From assembly GCA_037178625.1 (NCBI GenBank), contig JAWZXG010000050.1, positions 1 to 64,000 of the forward strand: DNA of 64,000 nucleotides, written 5' to 3'. Source of the DNA: Skeletonema tropicum (taxonomy: Eukaryota; Bacillariophyta; Thalassiosirophyceae; Thalassiosirales; Thalassiosiraceae). The translations under genes and the position numbers were made by a program. The number at the start of each line of letters is the position of its first letter. Position 1 is the stretch's first letter. Of the stretch, positions 19,642-32,614 are shown piece after piece. Under the pieces are notes generated by a model that was not told where the DNA came from, made no database searches, and saw only the letters and a list, made by a program, of their open reading frames with translations.

Positions 19642-21830
19642 CAAGGCGATGATGGGTGATTTGGAATCCTCTCAATGCGTTCTATCGAATAGTAGTACTA
19701 CCAAGGCCAAACATTGATCCTTTGTCAATCGACTCAACTAAATCGACCCCTAGAAAGTCATGCCCAGCGCCAGATGCCGGATCCAGTCTGAAATTTCAAC
19801 AAAATGAAAAAAAAATGACCAAAATGAACCTCCTCATCATCAACATTACCATCATTATCAACATTACCAACAACAATGACAGCTCACTCGCCTTCCAGCT
19901 CGCTCACACTTCGCATCATTCCACTTCCTCGCTTCGCTCGACGCCACACTACTAAGTAATCGTCCACCACCGCCGCAATAAACATTACGGCTCGCCGATG
20001 ATGATGGTGATGATTCGATTATGATGAGGATTGGTGGTGGCGATGATGAGGAGGAGGTGGAAGATTAATGATTACTCACCATCACCAATCCCCACCACCG
20101 CCACCGCCACCGCTCCTCATCGCGCAACAACCGTTCTAAAATAAACACAGTTCGGCCTCGCTGCCGCTCGCCCTCACAATACAGAAGCATCGATCAGCGC
20201 AGTCTCATCAATGATAGTTGGCACGATGTCAGATCCAAGACGCTGCGCTGAAGAACGACTACTTTGATCAGCCTCATCATGTTAGGTTGGCACGTTGTAT
20301 GATCATGATTGGTTGGCACGGTGTGGTTTGGTTGGTTGTTGTTGGTACATTACTGATGAGGAGTAATGACGATTGGCAAGTTAGGTTGGTACGATGATGT
20401 CAATGATGAATTGGTACGATGTGTGTATGGTTTGGATGATACGATGTGGTGTGTACAGTTGTTGGCACGATGAGGTTTGTGATGGGTTGATTGTTGTGGG
20501 ATAATGATTGGTTGGCACATGTATGATCATGATGGTTGGTACGATGAGTCAATGAGGGATGGTATCGTGAATGTAGTGATTGAATGATGTGGACGGTTCA
20601 TGTGACTTGTGCCGAGCGTAGCCGAGGCCAGCTAATGGATTTTACACGATCTACGCTTCGTTCTTCAGCGAAGCGTGCGAGGGCCCCTGCCCGAGCTGTG
20701 TTTATCATATTATTGGATGAGCGAGTAGTAAAGCTAATGTTTGAGCAGATGGAAGTTGCCGCTGTTTTGGATCTTCGCCTCCATCTGTCTGGATCTCATT
20801 CCCTCTAAAAGACGCTTTTTCGCGAGGGCTTTGCCCGAGCAGTGATTGTTATTTTACTTGCAAAGATGGTACTAATCGAGTCAGGGTGAAAAGAGCTTTC
20901 CAACGGTGGTCATATTGTATTTTTATCAACTTTTGACTCTTTTGGTGAAATTCTGGATTTGGAGCCGGATTTCTATCTGCCGGCGGCTTTCTCTAGACCC
21001 GTTTTTGACCGAGACGATTGGCTAAATTGGCTCCAATCAGACTCTTAGTACGCCTAATCGATAGAGCACGATGAGACCTTTCCAAAACGCTACTTATCGT
21101 CGTCATTGGCCGTGTAGTAGAGAAGACACGGCCATGTTTATTGTTCGAGCTGGTGTGTGCTGTGGTAATGGTGTGTGATGGTGAAAAGTGAGTGCCGGAT
21201 TCTCAAAAAAATCAAGATGCCCGTCTCAAATTGCACACCGCTGATTGAGCTCACAGCTCACCTCATCAGCTCACACAACATCATCTTCATCCGCTTCGCT
21301 TGCACTATGCACTATCCAGCAACGTACGGAGGAGGAGGATGCTGTGAATCAAAGTAAGACTGAGGAGGAGGAGGATGGTGCTCAGTGGTTGTTGAATGAG
21401 GATTTTTTATCCTACGAGTTGGAATATTTGACGCTTTATGGATTTAGGCCGACTCTTCAAGCTTCAAGACTTTGAAAATGATCGGGCTATGGACAGAAAT
21501 ACCATGAGCAATGATATCAATCATCATCATTCAGAGGGCAAGAAGGGGAAGAATAATGTCATCAAGTCATCATCTTCATCAGCAGATGGAAATACATTGG
21601 GAGGGTTCGATCTCGAAGATGATTTATTAATTGATCATGCTCAGCATCGCTCCCATCACATGTCACAATTGAGGAATAATCCACCGCTATCCGCAGCCAA
21701 ATCCAAACTACTATCACCACCACCATCACCGACATCATATGGAAAGATTTAGATTTACTTGAACTGAAATGGATGATGATAGAGAAGAGCCTTTCTATTC
21801 CGTCCATAACTTCCCTTGCATTGGTCGTAT
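19642..21830 (+). repeat. Tandem unit 4 (long class, 2,189 bp)
   Basis: Long unit with one extra A in the A-run near 19806 and a 7-bp duplication (GCTTCAA at 21461-21467) that shifts and truncates the exon-like ORF (21245-21475). The same 7-bp change is present in unit 5. Small ORF at 20584-20808. Confidence 0.95.
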
Positions 21831-23954
21831 CAAGGCGATGATGGGTGATTTGGAATCCTCTCAATGCGTTCTATCGAATAGTAGTACTACCAAGGCCAAA
21901 CATTGATCCTTTGTCAATCGACTCAACTAAATCGACCCCTAGAAAGTCATGCCCAGCGCCAGATGCCGGATCCAGTCTGAAATTTCAACAAAATGAAAAA
22001 AAATGACCAAAATGAACCTCCTCATCATCAACATTACCATCATTATCAACATTACCAACAACAATGACAGCTCACTCGCCTTCCAGCTCGCTCACACTTC
22101 GCATCATTCCACTTCCTCGCTTCGCTCGACGCCACACTACTAAGTAATCGTCCACCACCGCCGCAATAAACATTACGGCTCGCCGATGATGATGGTGATG
22201 ATTCAATCCTCACCCACCACCGCCACCGCCACCGCTCCTCATCGCGCAACAACCGTTCTAAAATAAACACAGTTCGGCCTCGCTGCCGCTCGCCCTCACA
22301 ATACAGAAGCATCGATCAGCGCAGTCTCATCAATGATAGTTGGCACGATGTCAGATCCAAGACGCTGCGCTGAAGAACGACTACTTTGATCAGCCTCATC
22401 ATGTTAGGTTGGCACGTTGTATGATCATGATTGGTTGGCACGGTGTGGTTTGGTTGGTTGTTGTTGGTACATTACTGATGAGGAGTAATGACGATTGGCA
22501 AGTTAGGTTGGTACGATGATGTCAATGATGAATTGGTACGATGTGTGTATGGTTTGGATGATACGATGTGGTGTGTACAGTTGTTGGCACGATGAGGTTT
22601 GTGATGGGTTGATTGTTGTGGGATAATGATTGGTTGGCACATGTATGATCATGATGGTTGGTACGATGAGTCAATGAGGGATGGTATCGTGAATGTAGTG
22701 ATTGAATGATGTGGACGGTTCATGTGACTTGTGCCGAGCGTAGCCGAGGCCAGCTAATGGATTTTACACGATCTACGCTTCGTTCTTCAGCGAAGCGTGC
22801 GAGGGCCCCTGCCCGAGCTGTGTTTATCATATTATTGGATGAGCGAGTAGTAAAGCTAATGTTTGAGCAGATGGAAGTTGCCGCTGTTTTGGATCTTCGC
22901 CTCCATCTGTCTGGATCTCATTCCCTCTAAAAGACGCTTTTTCGCGAGGGCTTTGCCCGAGCAGTGATTGTTATTTTACTTGCAAAGATGGTACTAATCG
23001 AGTCAGGGTGAAAAGAGCTTTCCAACGGTGGTCATATTGTATTTTTATCAACTTTTGACTCTTTTGGTGAAATTCTGGATTTGGAGCCGGATTTCTATCT
23101 GCCGGCGGCTTTCTCTAGACCCGTTTTTGACCGAGACGATTGACTAAATGCCTCCAATCGAGACTGATTAGTATGCCTGAATCGATAGAGCACGATGAGA
23201 CCTTTCCAAAACGCTACTTATCGTCGTCATTGGCCGTGTAGTAGAGAAGACACGGCCATGTTTATTGTTCGAGCTGGTGTGTGCTGTGGTAATGGTGTGT
23301 GATGGTGAAAAGTGAGTGCCGGATTCTCAAAAAAATCAAGATGCCCGTCTCAAATTGCACACCGCTGATTGAGCTCACAGCTCACCTCATCAGCTCACAC
23401 AACATCATCTTCATCCGCTTCGCTTGCACTATGCACTATCCAGCAACGTACGGAGGAGGAGGATGCTGTGAATCAAAGTAAGACTGAGGAGGAGGAGGAT
23501 GGTGCTCAGTGGTTGTTGAATGAGGATTTTTTATCCTACGAGTTGGAATATTTGACGCTTTATGGATTTAGGCCGACTCTTCAAGCTTCAAGACTTTGAA
23601 AATGATCGGGCTATGGACAGAAATACCATGAGCAATGATATCAATCATCATCATTCAGAGGGCAAGAAGGGGAAGAATAATGTCATCAAGTCATCATCTT
23701 CATCAGCAGATGGAAATACATTGGGAGGGTTCGATCTCGAAGATGATTTATTAATTGATCATGCTCAGCATCGCTCCCATCACATGTCACAATTGAGGAA
23801 TAATCCACCGCTATCCGCAGCCAAATCCAAACTACTATCACCACCACCATCACCGACATCATATGGAAAGATTTAGATTTACTTGAACTGAAATGGATGA
23901 TGATAGAGAAGAGCCTTTCTATTCCGTCCATAACTTCCCTTGCATTGGTCGTAT
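21831..23954 (+). repeat. Tandem unit 5 (short class, 2,124 bp)
   Basis: Short unit that shares the 7-bp frameshift of unit 4 (near 23585-23591) and shares a diverged patch with unit 6: 23141-23180 reads ...CCAATCGAGACTG...GTATGCCTGA instead of the standard ...CCAATCAGACTC...GTACGCCTAA. ORFs at 22706-22930 and 23369-23599 (truncated). Confidence 0.95.
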
Positions 23955-26137
23955 CAAGGCGATGATGGGTGATTTGGAATCCTCTCAATGCGTTCTATCG
24001 AATAGTAGTACTACCAAGGCCAAACATTGATCCTTTGTCAATCGACTCAACTAAATCGACCCCTAGAAAGTCATGCCCAGCGCCAGATGCCGGATCCAGT
24101 CTGAAATTTCAACAAAATGAAAAAAAATGACCAAAATGAACCTCCTCATCATCAACATTACCATCATTATCAACATTACCAACAACAATGACAGCTCACT
24201 CGCCTTCCAGCTCGCTCACACTTCGCATCATTCCACTTCCTCGCTTCGCTCGACGCCACACTACTAAGTAATCGTCCACCACCGCCGCAATAAACATTAC
24301 GGCTCGCCGATGATGATGGTGATGATTCGATTATGATGAGGATTGGTGGTGGCGATGATGAGGAGGAGGTGGAAGATTAATGATTACTCACCATCACCAA
24401 TCCCCACCACCGCCACCGCCACCGCTCCTCATCGCGCAACAACCGTTCTAAAATAAACACAGTTCGGCCTCGCTGCCGCTCGCCCTCACAATACAGAAGC
24501 ATCGATCAGCGCAGTCTCATCAATGATAGTTGGCACGATGTCAGATCCAAGACGCTGCGCTGAAGAACGACTACTTTGATCAGCCTCATCATGTTAGGTT
24601 GGCACGTTGTATGATCATGATTGGTTGGCACGGTGTGGTTTGGTTGGTTGTTGTTGGTACATTACTGATGAGGAGTAATGACGATTGGCAAGTTAGGTTG
24701 GTACGATGATGTCAATGATGAATTGGTACGATGTGTGTATGGTTTGGATGATACGATGTGGTGTGTACAGTTGTTGGCACGATGAGGTTTGTGATGGGTT
24801 GATTGTTGTGGGATAATGATTGGTTGGCACATGTATGATCATGATGGTTGGTACGATGAGTCAATGAGGGATGGTATCGTGAATGTAGTGATTGAATGAT
24901 GTGGACGGTTCATGTGACTTGTGCCGAGCGTAGCCGAGGCCAGCTAATGGATTTTACACGATCTACGCTTCGTTCTTCAGCGAAGCGTGCGAGGGCCCCT
25001 GCCCGAGCTGTGTTTATCATATTATTGGATGAGCGAGTAGTAAAGCTAATGTTTGAGCAGATGGAAGTTGCCGCTGTTTTGGATCTTCGCCTCCATCTGT
25101 CTGGATCTCATTCCCTCTAAAAGACGCTTTTTCGCGAGGGCTTTGCCCGAGCAGTGATTGTTATTTTACTTGCAAAGATGGTACTAATCGAGTCAGGGTG
25201 AAAAGAGCTTTCCAACGGTGGTCATATTGTATTTTTATCAACTTTTGACTCTTTTGGTGAAATTCTGGATTTGGAGCCGGATTTCTATCTGCCGGCGGCT
25301 TTCTCTAGACCCGTTTTTGACCGAGACGATTGGAATAAATGGCTCCAATCGAGACTATTAGTATGCCTGAATCGATAGAGCACGATGAGACCTTTCCAAA
25401 ACGCTACTTATCGTCGTCATTGGCCGTGTAGTAGAGAAGACACGGCCATGTTTATTGTTCGAGCTGGTGTGTGCTGTGGTAATGGTGTGTGATGGTGAAA
25501 AGTGAGTGCCGGATTCTCAAAAAAATCAAGATGCCCGTCTCAAATTGCACACCGCTGATTGAGCTCACAGCTCACCTCATCAGCTCACACAACATCATCT
25601 TCATCCGCTTCGCTTGCACTATGCACTATCCAGCAACGTACGGAGGAGGAGGATGCTGTGAATCAAAGTAAGACTGAGGAGGAGGAGGATGGTGCTCAGT
25701 GGTTGTTGAATGAGGATTTTTTATCCTACGAGTTGGAATATTTGACGCTTTATGGATTTAGGCCGACTCTTCAAGACTTTGAAAATGATCGGGCTATGGA
25801 CAGAAATACCATGAGCAATGATATCAATCATCATCATTCAGAGGGCAAGAAGGGGAAGAATAATGTCATCAAGTCATCATCTTCATCAGCAGATGGAAAT
25901 ACATTGGGAGGGTTCGATCTCGAAGATGATTTATTAATTGATCATGCTCAGCATCGCTCCCATCACATGTCACAATTGAGGAATAATCCACCGCTATCCG
26001 CAGCCAAATCCAAACTACTATCACCACCACCATCACCGACATCATATGGAAAGATTTAGATTTACTTGAACTGAAATGGATGATGATAGAGAAGAGCCTT
26101 TCTATTCCGTCCATAACTTCCCTTGCATTGGTCGTAT
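23955..26137 (+). repeat. Tandem unit 6 (long class, 2,183 bp)
   Basis: Long unit with the diverged patch at 25331-25370, similar but not identical to that of unit 5. It lacks the 7-bp insertion. ORFs at 24896-25120 and 25559-26059. Confidence 0.95.
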
Positions 26138-28318
26138 CAAGGCGATGATGGGTGATTTGGAATCCTCTCAATGCGTTCTATCGAATAGTAGTACTACCAA
26201 GGCCAAACATTGATCCTTTGTCAATCGACTCAACTAAATCGACCCCTAGAAAGTCATGCCCAGCGCCAGATGCCGGATCCAGTCTGAAATTTCAACAAAA
26301 TGAAAAAAAATGACCAAAATGAACCTCCTCATCATCAACATTACCATCATTATCAACATTACCAACAACAATGACAGCTCACTCGCCTTCCAGCTCGCTC
26401 ACACTTCGCATCATTCCACTTCCTCGCTTCGCTCGACGCCACACTACTAAGTAATCGTCCACCACCGCCGCAATAAACATTACGGCTCGCCGATGATGAT
26501 GGTGATGATTCGATTATGATGAGGATTGGTGGTGGCGATGATGAGGAGGAGGTGGAAGATTAATGATTACTCACCATCACCAATCCCCACCACCGCCACC
26601 GCCACCGCTCCTCATCGCGCAACAACCGTTCTAAAATAAACACAGTTCGGCCTCGCTGCCGCTCGCCCTCACAATACAGAAGCATCGATCAGCGCAGTCT
26701 CATCAATGATAGTTGGCACGATGTCAGATCCAAGACGCTGCGCTGAAGAACGACTACTTTGATCAGCCTCATCATGTTAGGTTGGCACGTTGTATGATCA
26801 TGATTGGTTGGCACGGTGTGGTTTGGTTGGTTGTTGTTGGTACATTACTGATGAGGAGTAATGACGATTGGCAAGTTAGGTTGGTACGATGATGTCAATG
26901 ATGAATTGGTACGATGTGTGTATGGTTTGGATGATACGATGTGGTGTGTACAGTTGTTGGCACGATGAGGTTTGTGATGGGTTGATTGTTGTGGGATAAT
27001 GATTGGTTGGCACATGTATGATCATGATGGTTGGTACGATGAGTCAATGAGGGATGGTATCGTGAATGTAGTGATTGAATGATGTGGACGGTTCATGTGA
27101 CTTGTGCCGAGCGTAGCCGAGGCCAGCTAATGGATTTTACACGATCTACGCTTCGTTCTTCAGCGAAGCGTGCGAGGGCCCCTGCCCGAGCTGTGTTTAT
27201 CATATTATTGGATGAGCGAGTAGTAAAGCTAATGTTTGAGCAGATGGAAGTTGCCGCTGTTTTGGATCTTCGCCTCCATCTGTCTGGATCTCATTCCCTC
27301 TAAAAGACGCTTTTTCGCGAGGGCTTTGCCCGAGCAGTGATTGTTATTTTACTTGCAAAGATGGTACTAATCGAGTCAGGGTGAAAAGAGCTTTCCAACG
27401 GTGGTCATATTGTATTTTTATCAACTTTTGACTCTTTTGGTGAAATTCTGGATTTGGAGCCGGATTTCTATCTGCCGGCGGCTTTCTCTAGACCCGTTTT
27501 TGACCGAGACGATTGGCTAAATTGGCTCCAATCAGACTCTTAGTACGCCTAATCGATAGAGCACGATGAGACCTTTCCAAAACGCTACTTATCGTCGTCA
27601 TTGGCCGTGTAGTAGAGAAGACACGGCCATGTTTATTGTTCGAGCTGGTGTGTGCTGTGGTAATGGTGTGTGATGGTGAAAAGTGAGTGCCGGATTCTCA
27701 AAAAAATCAAGATGCCCGTCTCAAATTGCACACCGCTGATTGAGCTCACAGCTCACCTCATCAGCTCACACAACATCATCTTCATCCGCTTCGCTTGCAC
27801 TATGCACTATCCAGCAACGTACGGAGGAGGAGGATGCTGTGAATCAAAGTAAGACTGAGGAGGAGGAGGATGGTGCTCAGTGGTTGTTGAATGAGGATTT
27901 TTTATCCTACGAGTTGGAATATTTGACGCTTTATGGATTTAGGCCGACTCTTCAAGACTTTGAAAATGATCGGGCTATGGACAGAAATACCATGAGCAAT
28001 GATATCAATCATCATCATTCAGAGGGCAAGAAGGGGAAGAATAATGTCATCAAGTCATCATCTTCATCAGCAGATGGAAATACATTGGGAGGGTTCGATC
28101 TCGAAGATGATTTATTAATTGATCATGCTCAGCATCGCTCCCATCACATGTCACAATTGAGGAATAATCCACCGCTATCCGCAGCCAAATCCAAACTACT
28201 ATCACCACCACCATCACCGACATCATATGGAAAGATTTAGATTTACTTGAACTGAAATGGATGATGATAGAGAAGAGCCTTTCTATTCCGTCCATAACTT
28301 CCCTTGCATTGGTCGTAT
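26138..28318 (+). repeat. Tandem unit 7 (long class, 2,181 bp; reference long unit)
   Basis: Reference long unit. It differs from short units at 26512-26585, where 74 bp replace the 8 bp AATCCTCA. ORFs at 27079-27303 and 27740-28240. Confidence 0.95.
26512..26585. repeat. Long-class-specific hairpin segment (reference unit)
   Basis: The segment holds GGATTGGTGGTGG at 26523-26535. It can pair with CCATCACCAATCC at 26574-26586 over 13 bp with one G-U type pair; the loop is 38 nt. In short units the whole segment is replaced by AATCCTCA, which is the reverse complement of TGAGGATT from inside the missing segment. Confidence 0.8.
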
Positions 28319-30433
28319 CAAGGCGATGATGGGTGATTTGGAATCCTCTCAATGCGTTCTATCGAATAGTAGTACTACCAAGGCCAAACATTGATCCTTT
28401 GTCAATCGACTCAACTAAATCGACCCCTAGAAAGTCATGCCCAGCGCCAGATGCCGGATCCAGTCTGAAATTTCAACAAAATGAAAAAAAATGACCAAAA
28501 TGAACCTCCTCATCATCAACATTACCATCATTATCAACATTACCAACAACAATGACAGCTCACTCGCCTTCCAGCTCGCTCACACTTCGCATCATTCCAC
28601 TTCCTCGCTTCGCTCGACGCCACACTACTAAGTAATCGTCCACCACCGCCGCAATAAACATTACGGCTCGCCGATGATGATGGTGATGATTCAATCCTCA
28701 CCCACCACCGCCACCGCCACCGCTCCTCATCGCGCAACAACCGTTCTAAAATAAACACAGTTCGGCCTCGCTGCCGCTCGCCCTCACAATACAGAAGCAT
28801 CGATCAGCGCAGTCTCATCAATGATAGTTGGCACGATGTCAGATCCAAGACGCTGCGCTGAAGAACGACTACTTTGATCAGCCTCATCATGTTAGGTTGG
28901 CACGTTGTATGATCATGATTGGTTGGCACGGTGTGGTTTGGTTGGTTGTTGTTGGTACATTACTGATGAGGAGTAATGACGATTGGCAAGTTAGGTTGGT
29001 ACGATGATGTCAATGATGAATTGGTACGATGTGTGTATGGTTTGGATGATACGATGTGGTGTGTACAGTTGTTGGCACGATGAGGTTTGTGATGGGTTGA
29101 TTGTTGTGGGATAATGATTGGTTGGCACATGTATGATCATGATGGTTGGTACGATGAGTCAATGAGGGATGGTATCGTGAATGTAGTGATTGAATGATGT
29201 GGACGGTTCATGTGACTTGTGCCGAGCGTAGCCGAGGCCAGCTAATGGATTTTACACGATCTACGCTTCGTTCTTCAGCGAAGCGTGCGAGGGCCCCTGC
29301 CCGAGCTGTGTTTATCATATTATTGGATGAGCGAGTAGTAAAGCTAATGTTTGAGCAGATGGAAGTTGCCGCTGTTTTGGATCTTCGCCTCCATCTGTCT
29401 GGATCTCATTCCCTCTAAAAGACGCTTTTTCGCGAGGGCTTTGCCCGAGCAGTGATTGTTATTTTACTTGCAAAGATGGTACTAATCGAGTCAGGGTGAA
29501 AAGAGCTTTCCAACGGTGGTCATATTGTATTTTTATCAACTTTTGACTCTTTTGGTGAAATTCTGGATTTGGAGCCGGATTTCTATCTGCCGGCGGCTTT
29601 CTCTAGACCCGTTTTTGACCGAGACGATTGGCTAAATTGGCTCCAATCAGACTCTTAGTACGCCTAATCGATAGAGCACGATGAGACCTTTCCAAAACGC
29701 TACTTATCGTCGTCATTGGCCGTGTAGTAGAGAAGACACGGCCATGTTTATTGTTCGAGCTGGTGTGTGCTGTGGTAATGGTGTGTGATGGTGAAAAGTG
29801 AGTGCCGGATTCTCAAAAAAATCAAGATGCCCGTCTCAAATTGCACACCGCTGATTGAGCTCACAGCTCACCTCATCAGCTCACACAACATCATCTTCAT
29901 CCGCTTCGCTTGCACTATGCACTATCCAGCAACGTACGGAGGAGGAGGATGCTGTGAATCAAAGTAAGACTGAGGAGGAGGAGGATGGTGCTCAGTGGTT
30001 GTTGAATGAGGATTTTTTATCCTACGAGTTGGAATATTTGACGCTTTATGGATTTAGGCCGACTCTTCAAGACTTTGAAAATGATCGGGCTATGGACAGA
30101 AATACCATGAGCAATGATATCAATCATCATCATTCAGAGGGCAAGAAGGGGAAGAATAATGTCATCAAGTCATCATCTTCATCAGCAGATGGAAATACAT
30201 TGGGAGGGTTCGATCTCGAAGATGATTTATTAATTGATCATGCTCAGCATCGCTCCCATCACATGTCACAATTGAGGAATAATCCACCGCTATCCGCAGC
30301 CAAATCCAAACTACTATCACCACCACCATCACCGACATCATATGGAAAGATTTAGATTTACTTGAACTGAAATGGATGATGATAGAGAAGAGCCTTTCTA
30401 TTCCGTCCATAACTTCCCTTGCATTGGTCGTAT
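28319..30433 (+). repeat. Tandem unit 8 (short class, 2,115 bp)
   Basis: Standard short unit; ORFs at 29194-29418 and 29855-30355. Confidence 0.95.
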
Positions 30434-32614
30434 CAAGGCGATGATGGGTGATTTGGAATCCTCTCAATGCGTTCTATCGAATAGTAGTACTACCAAGGCC
30501 AAACATTGATCCTTTGTCAATCGACTCAACTAAATCGACCCCTAGAAAGTCATGCCCAGCGCCAGATGCCGGATCCAGTCTGAAATTTCAACAAAATGAA
30601 AAAAAATGACCAAAATGAACCTCCTCATCATCAACATTACCATCATTATCAACATTACCAACAACAATGACAGCTCACTCGCCTTCCAGCTCGCTCACAC
30701 TTCGCATCATTCCACTTCCTCGCTTCGCTCGACGCCACACTACTAAGTAATCGTCCACCACCGCCGCAATAAACATTACGGCTCGCCGATGATGATGGTG
30801 ATGATTCGATTATGATGAGGATTGGTGGTGGCGATGATGAGGAGGAGGTGGAAGATTAATGATTACTCACCATCACCAATCCCCACCACCGCCACCGCCA
30901 CCGCTCCTCATCGCGCAACAACCGTTCTAAAATAAACACAGTTCGGCCTCGCTGCCGCTCGCCCTCACAATACAGAAGCATCGATCAGCGCAGTCTCATC
31001 AATGATAGTTGGCACGATGTCAGATCCAAGACGCTGCGCTGAAGAACGACTACTTTGATCAGCCTCATCATGTTAGGTTGGCACGTTGTATGATCATGAT
31101 TGGTTGGCACGGTGTGGTTTGGTTGGTTGTTGTTGGTACATTACTGATGAGGAGTAATGACGATTGGCAAGTTAGGTTGGTACGATGATGTCAATGATGA
31201 ATTGGTACGATGTGTGTATGGTTTGGATGATACGATGTGGTGTGTACAGTTGTTGGCACGATGAGGTTTGTGATGGGTTGATTGTTGTGGGATAATGATT
31301 GGTTGGCACATGTATGATCATGATGGTTGGTACGATGAGTCAATGAGGGATGGTATCGTGAATGTAGTGATTGAATGATGTGGACGGTTCATGTGACTTG
31401 TGCCGAGCGTAGCCGAGGCCAGCTAATGGATTTTACACGATCTACGCTTCGTTCTTCAGCGAAGCGTGCGAGGGCCCCTGCCCGAGCTGTGTTTATCATA
31501 TTATTGGATGAGCGAGTAGTAAAGCTAATGTTTGAGCAGATGGAAGTTGCCGCTGTTTTGGATCTTCGCCTCCATCTGTCTGGATCTCATTCCCTCTAAA
31601 AGACGCTTTTTCGCGAGGGCTTTGCCCGAGCAGTGATTGTTATTTTACTTGCAAAGATGGTACTAATCGAGTCAGGGTGAAAAGAGCTTTCCAACGGTGG
31701 TCATATTGTATTTTTATCAACTTTTGACTCTTTTGGTGAAATTCTGGATTTGGAGCCGGATTTCTATCTGCCGGCGGCTTTCTCTAGACCCGTTTTTGAC
31801 CGAGACGATTGGCTAAATTGGCTCCAATCAGACTCTTAGTACGCCTAATCGATAGAGCACGATGAGACCTTTCCAAAACGCTACTTATCGTCGTCATTGG
31901 CCGTGTAGTAGAGAAGACACGGCCATGTTTATTGTTCGAGCTGGTGTGTGCTGTGGTAATGGTGTGTGATGGTGAAAAGTGAGTGCCGGATTCTCAAAAA
32001 AATCAAGATGCCCGTCTCAAATTGCACACCGCTGATTGAGCTCACAGCTCACCTCATCAGCTCACACAACATCATCTTCATCCGCTTCGCTTGCACTATG
32101 CACTATCCAGCAACGTACGGAGGAGGAGGATGCTGTGAATCAAAGTAAGACTGAGGAGGAGGAGGATGGTGCTCAGTGGTTGTTGAATGAGGATTTTTTA
32201 TCCTACGAGTTGGAATATTTGACGCTTTATGGATTTAGGCCGACTCTTCAAGACTTTGAAAATGATCGGGCTATGGACAGAAATACCATGAGCAATGATA
32301 TCAATCATCATCATTCAGAGGGCAAGAAGGGGAAGAATAATGTCATCAAGTCATCATCTTCATCAGCAGATGGAAATACATTGGGAGGGTTCGATCTCGA
32401 AGATGATTTATTAATTGATCATGCTCAGCATCGCTCCCATCACATGTCACAATTGAGGAATAATCCACCGCTATCCGCAGCCAAATCCAAACTACTATCA
32501 CCACCACCATCACCGACATCATATGGAAAGATTTAGATTTACTTGAACTGAAATGGATGATGATAGAGAAGAGCCTTTCTATTCCGTCCATAACTTCCCT
32601 TGCATTGGTCGTAT
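30434..32614 (+). repeat. Tandem unit 9 (long class, 2,181 bp)
   Basis: Standard long unit; ORFs at 31375-31599 and 32036-32536. Confidence 0.95.

Noticed and set aside
19373..19675. Minus-strand 100-codon frame repeated in every unit
   Set aside because: It is the complement of the exon-like ORF; its hydrophobic run comes from antisense CAT/CAC repeats.
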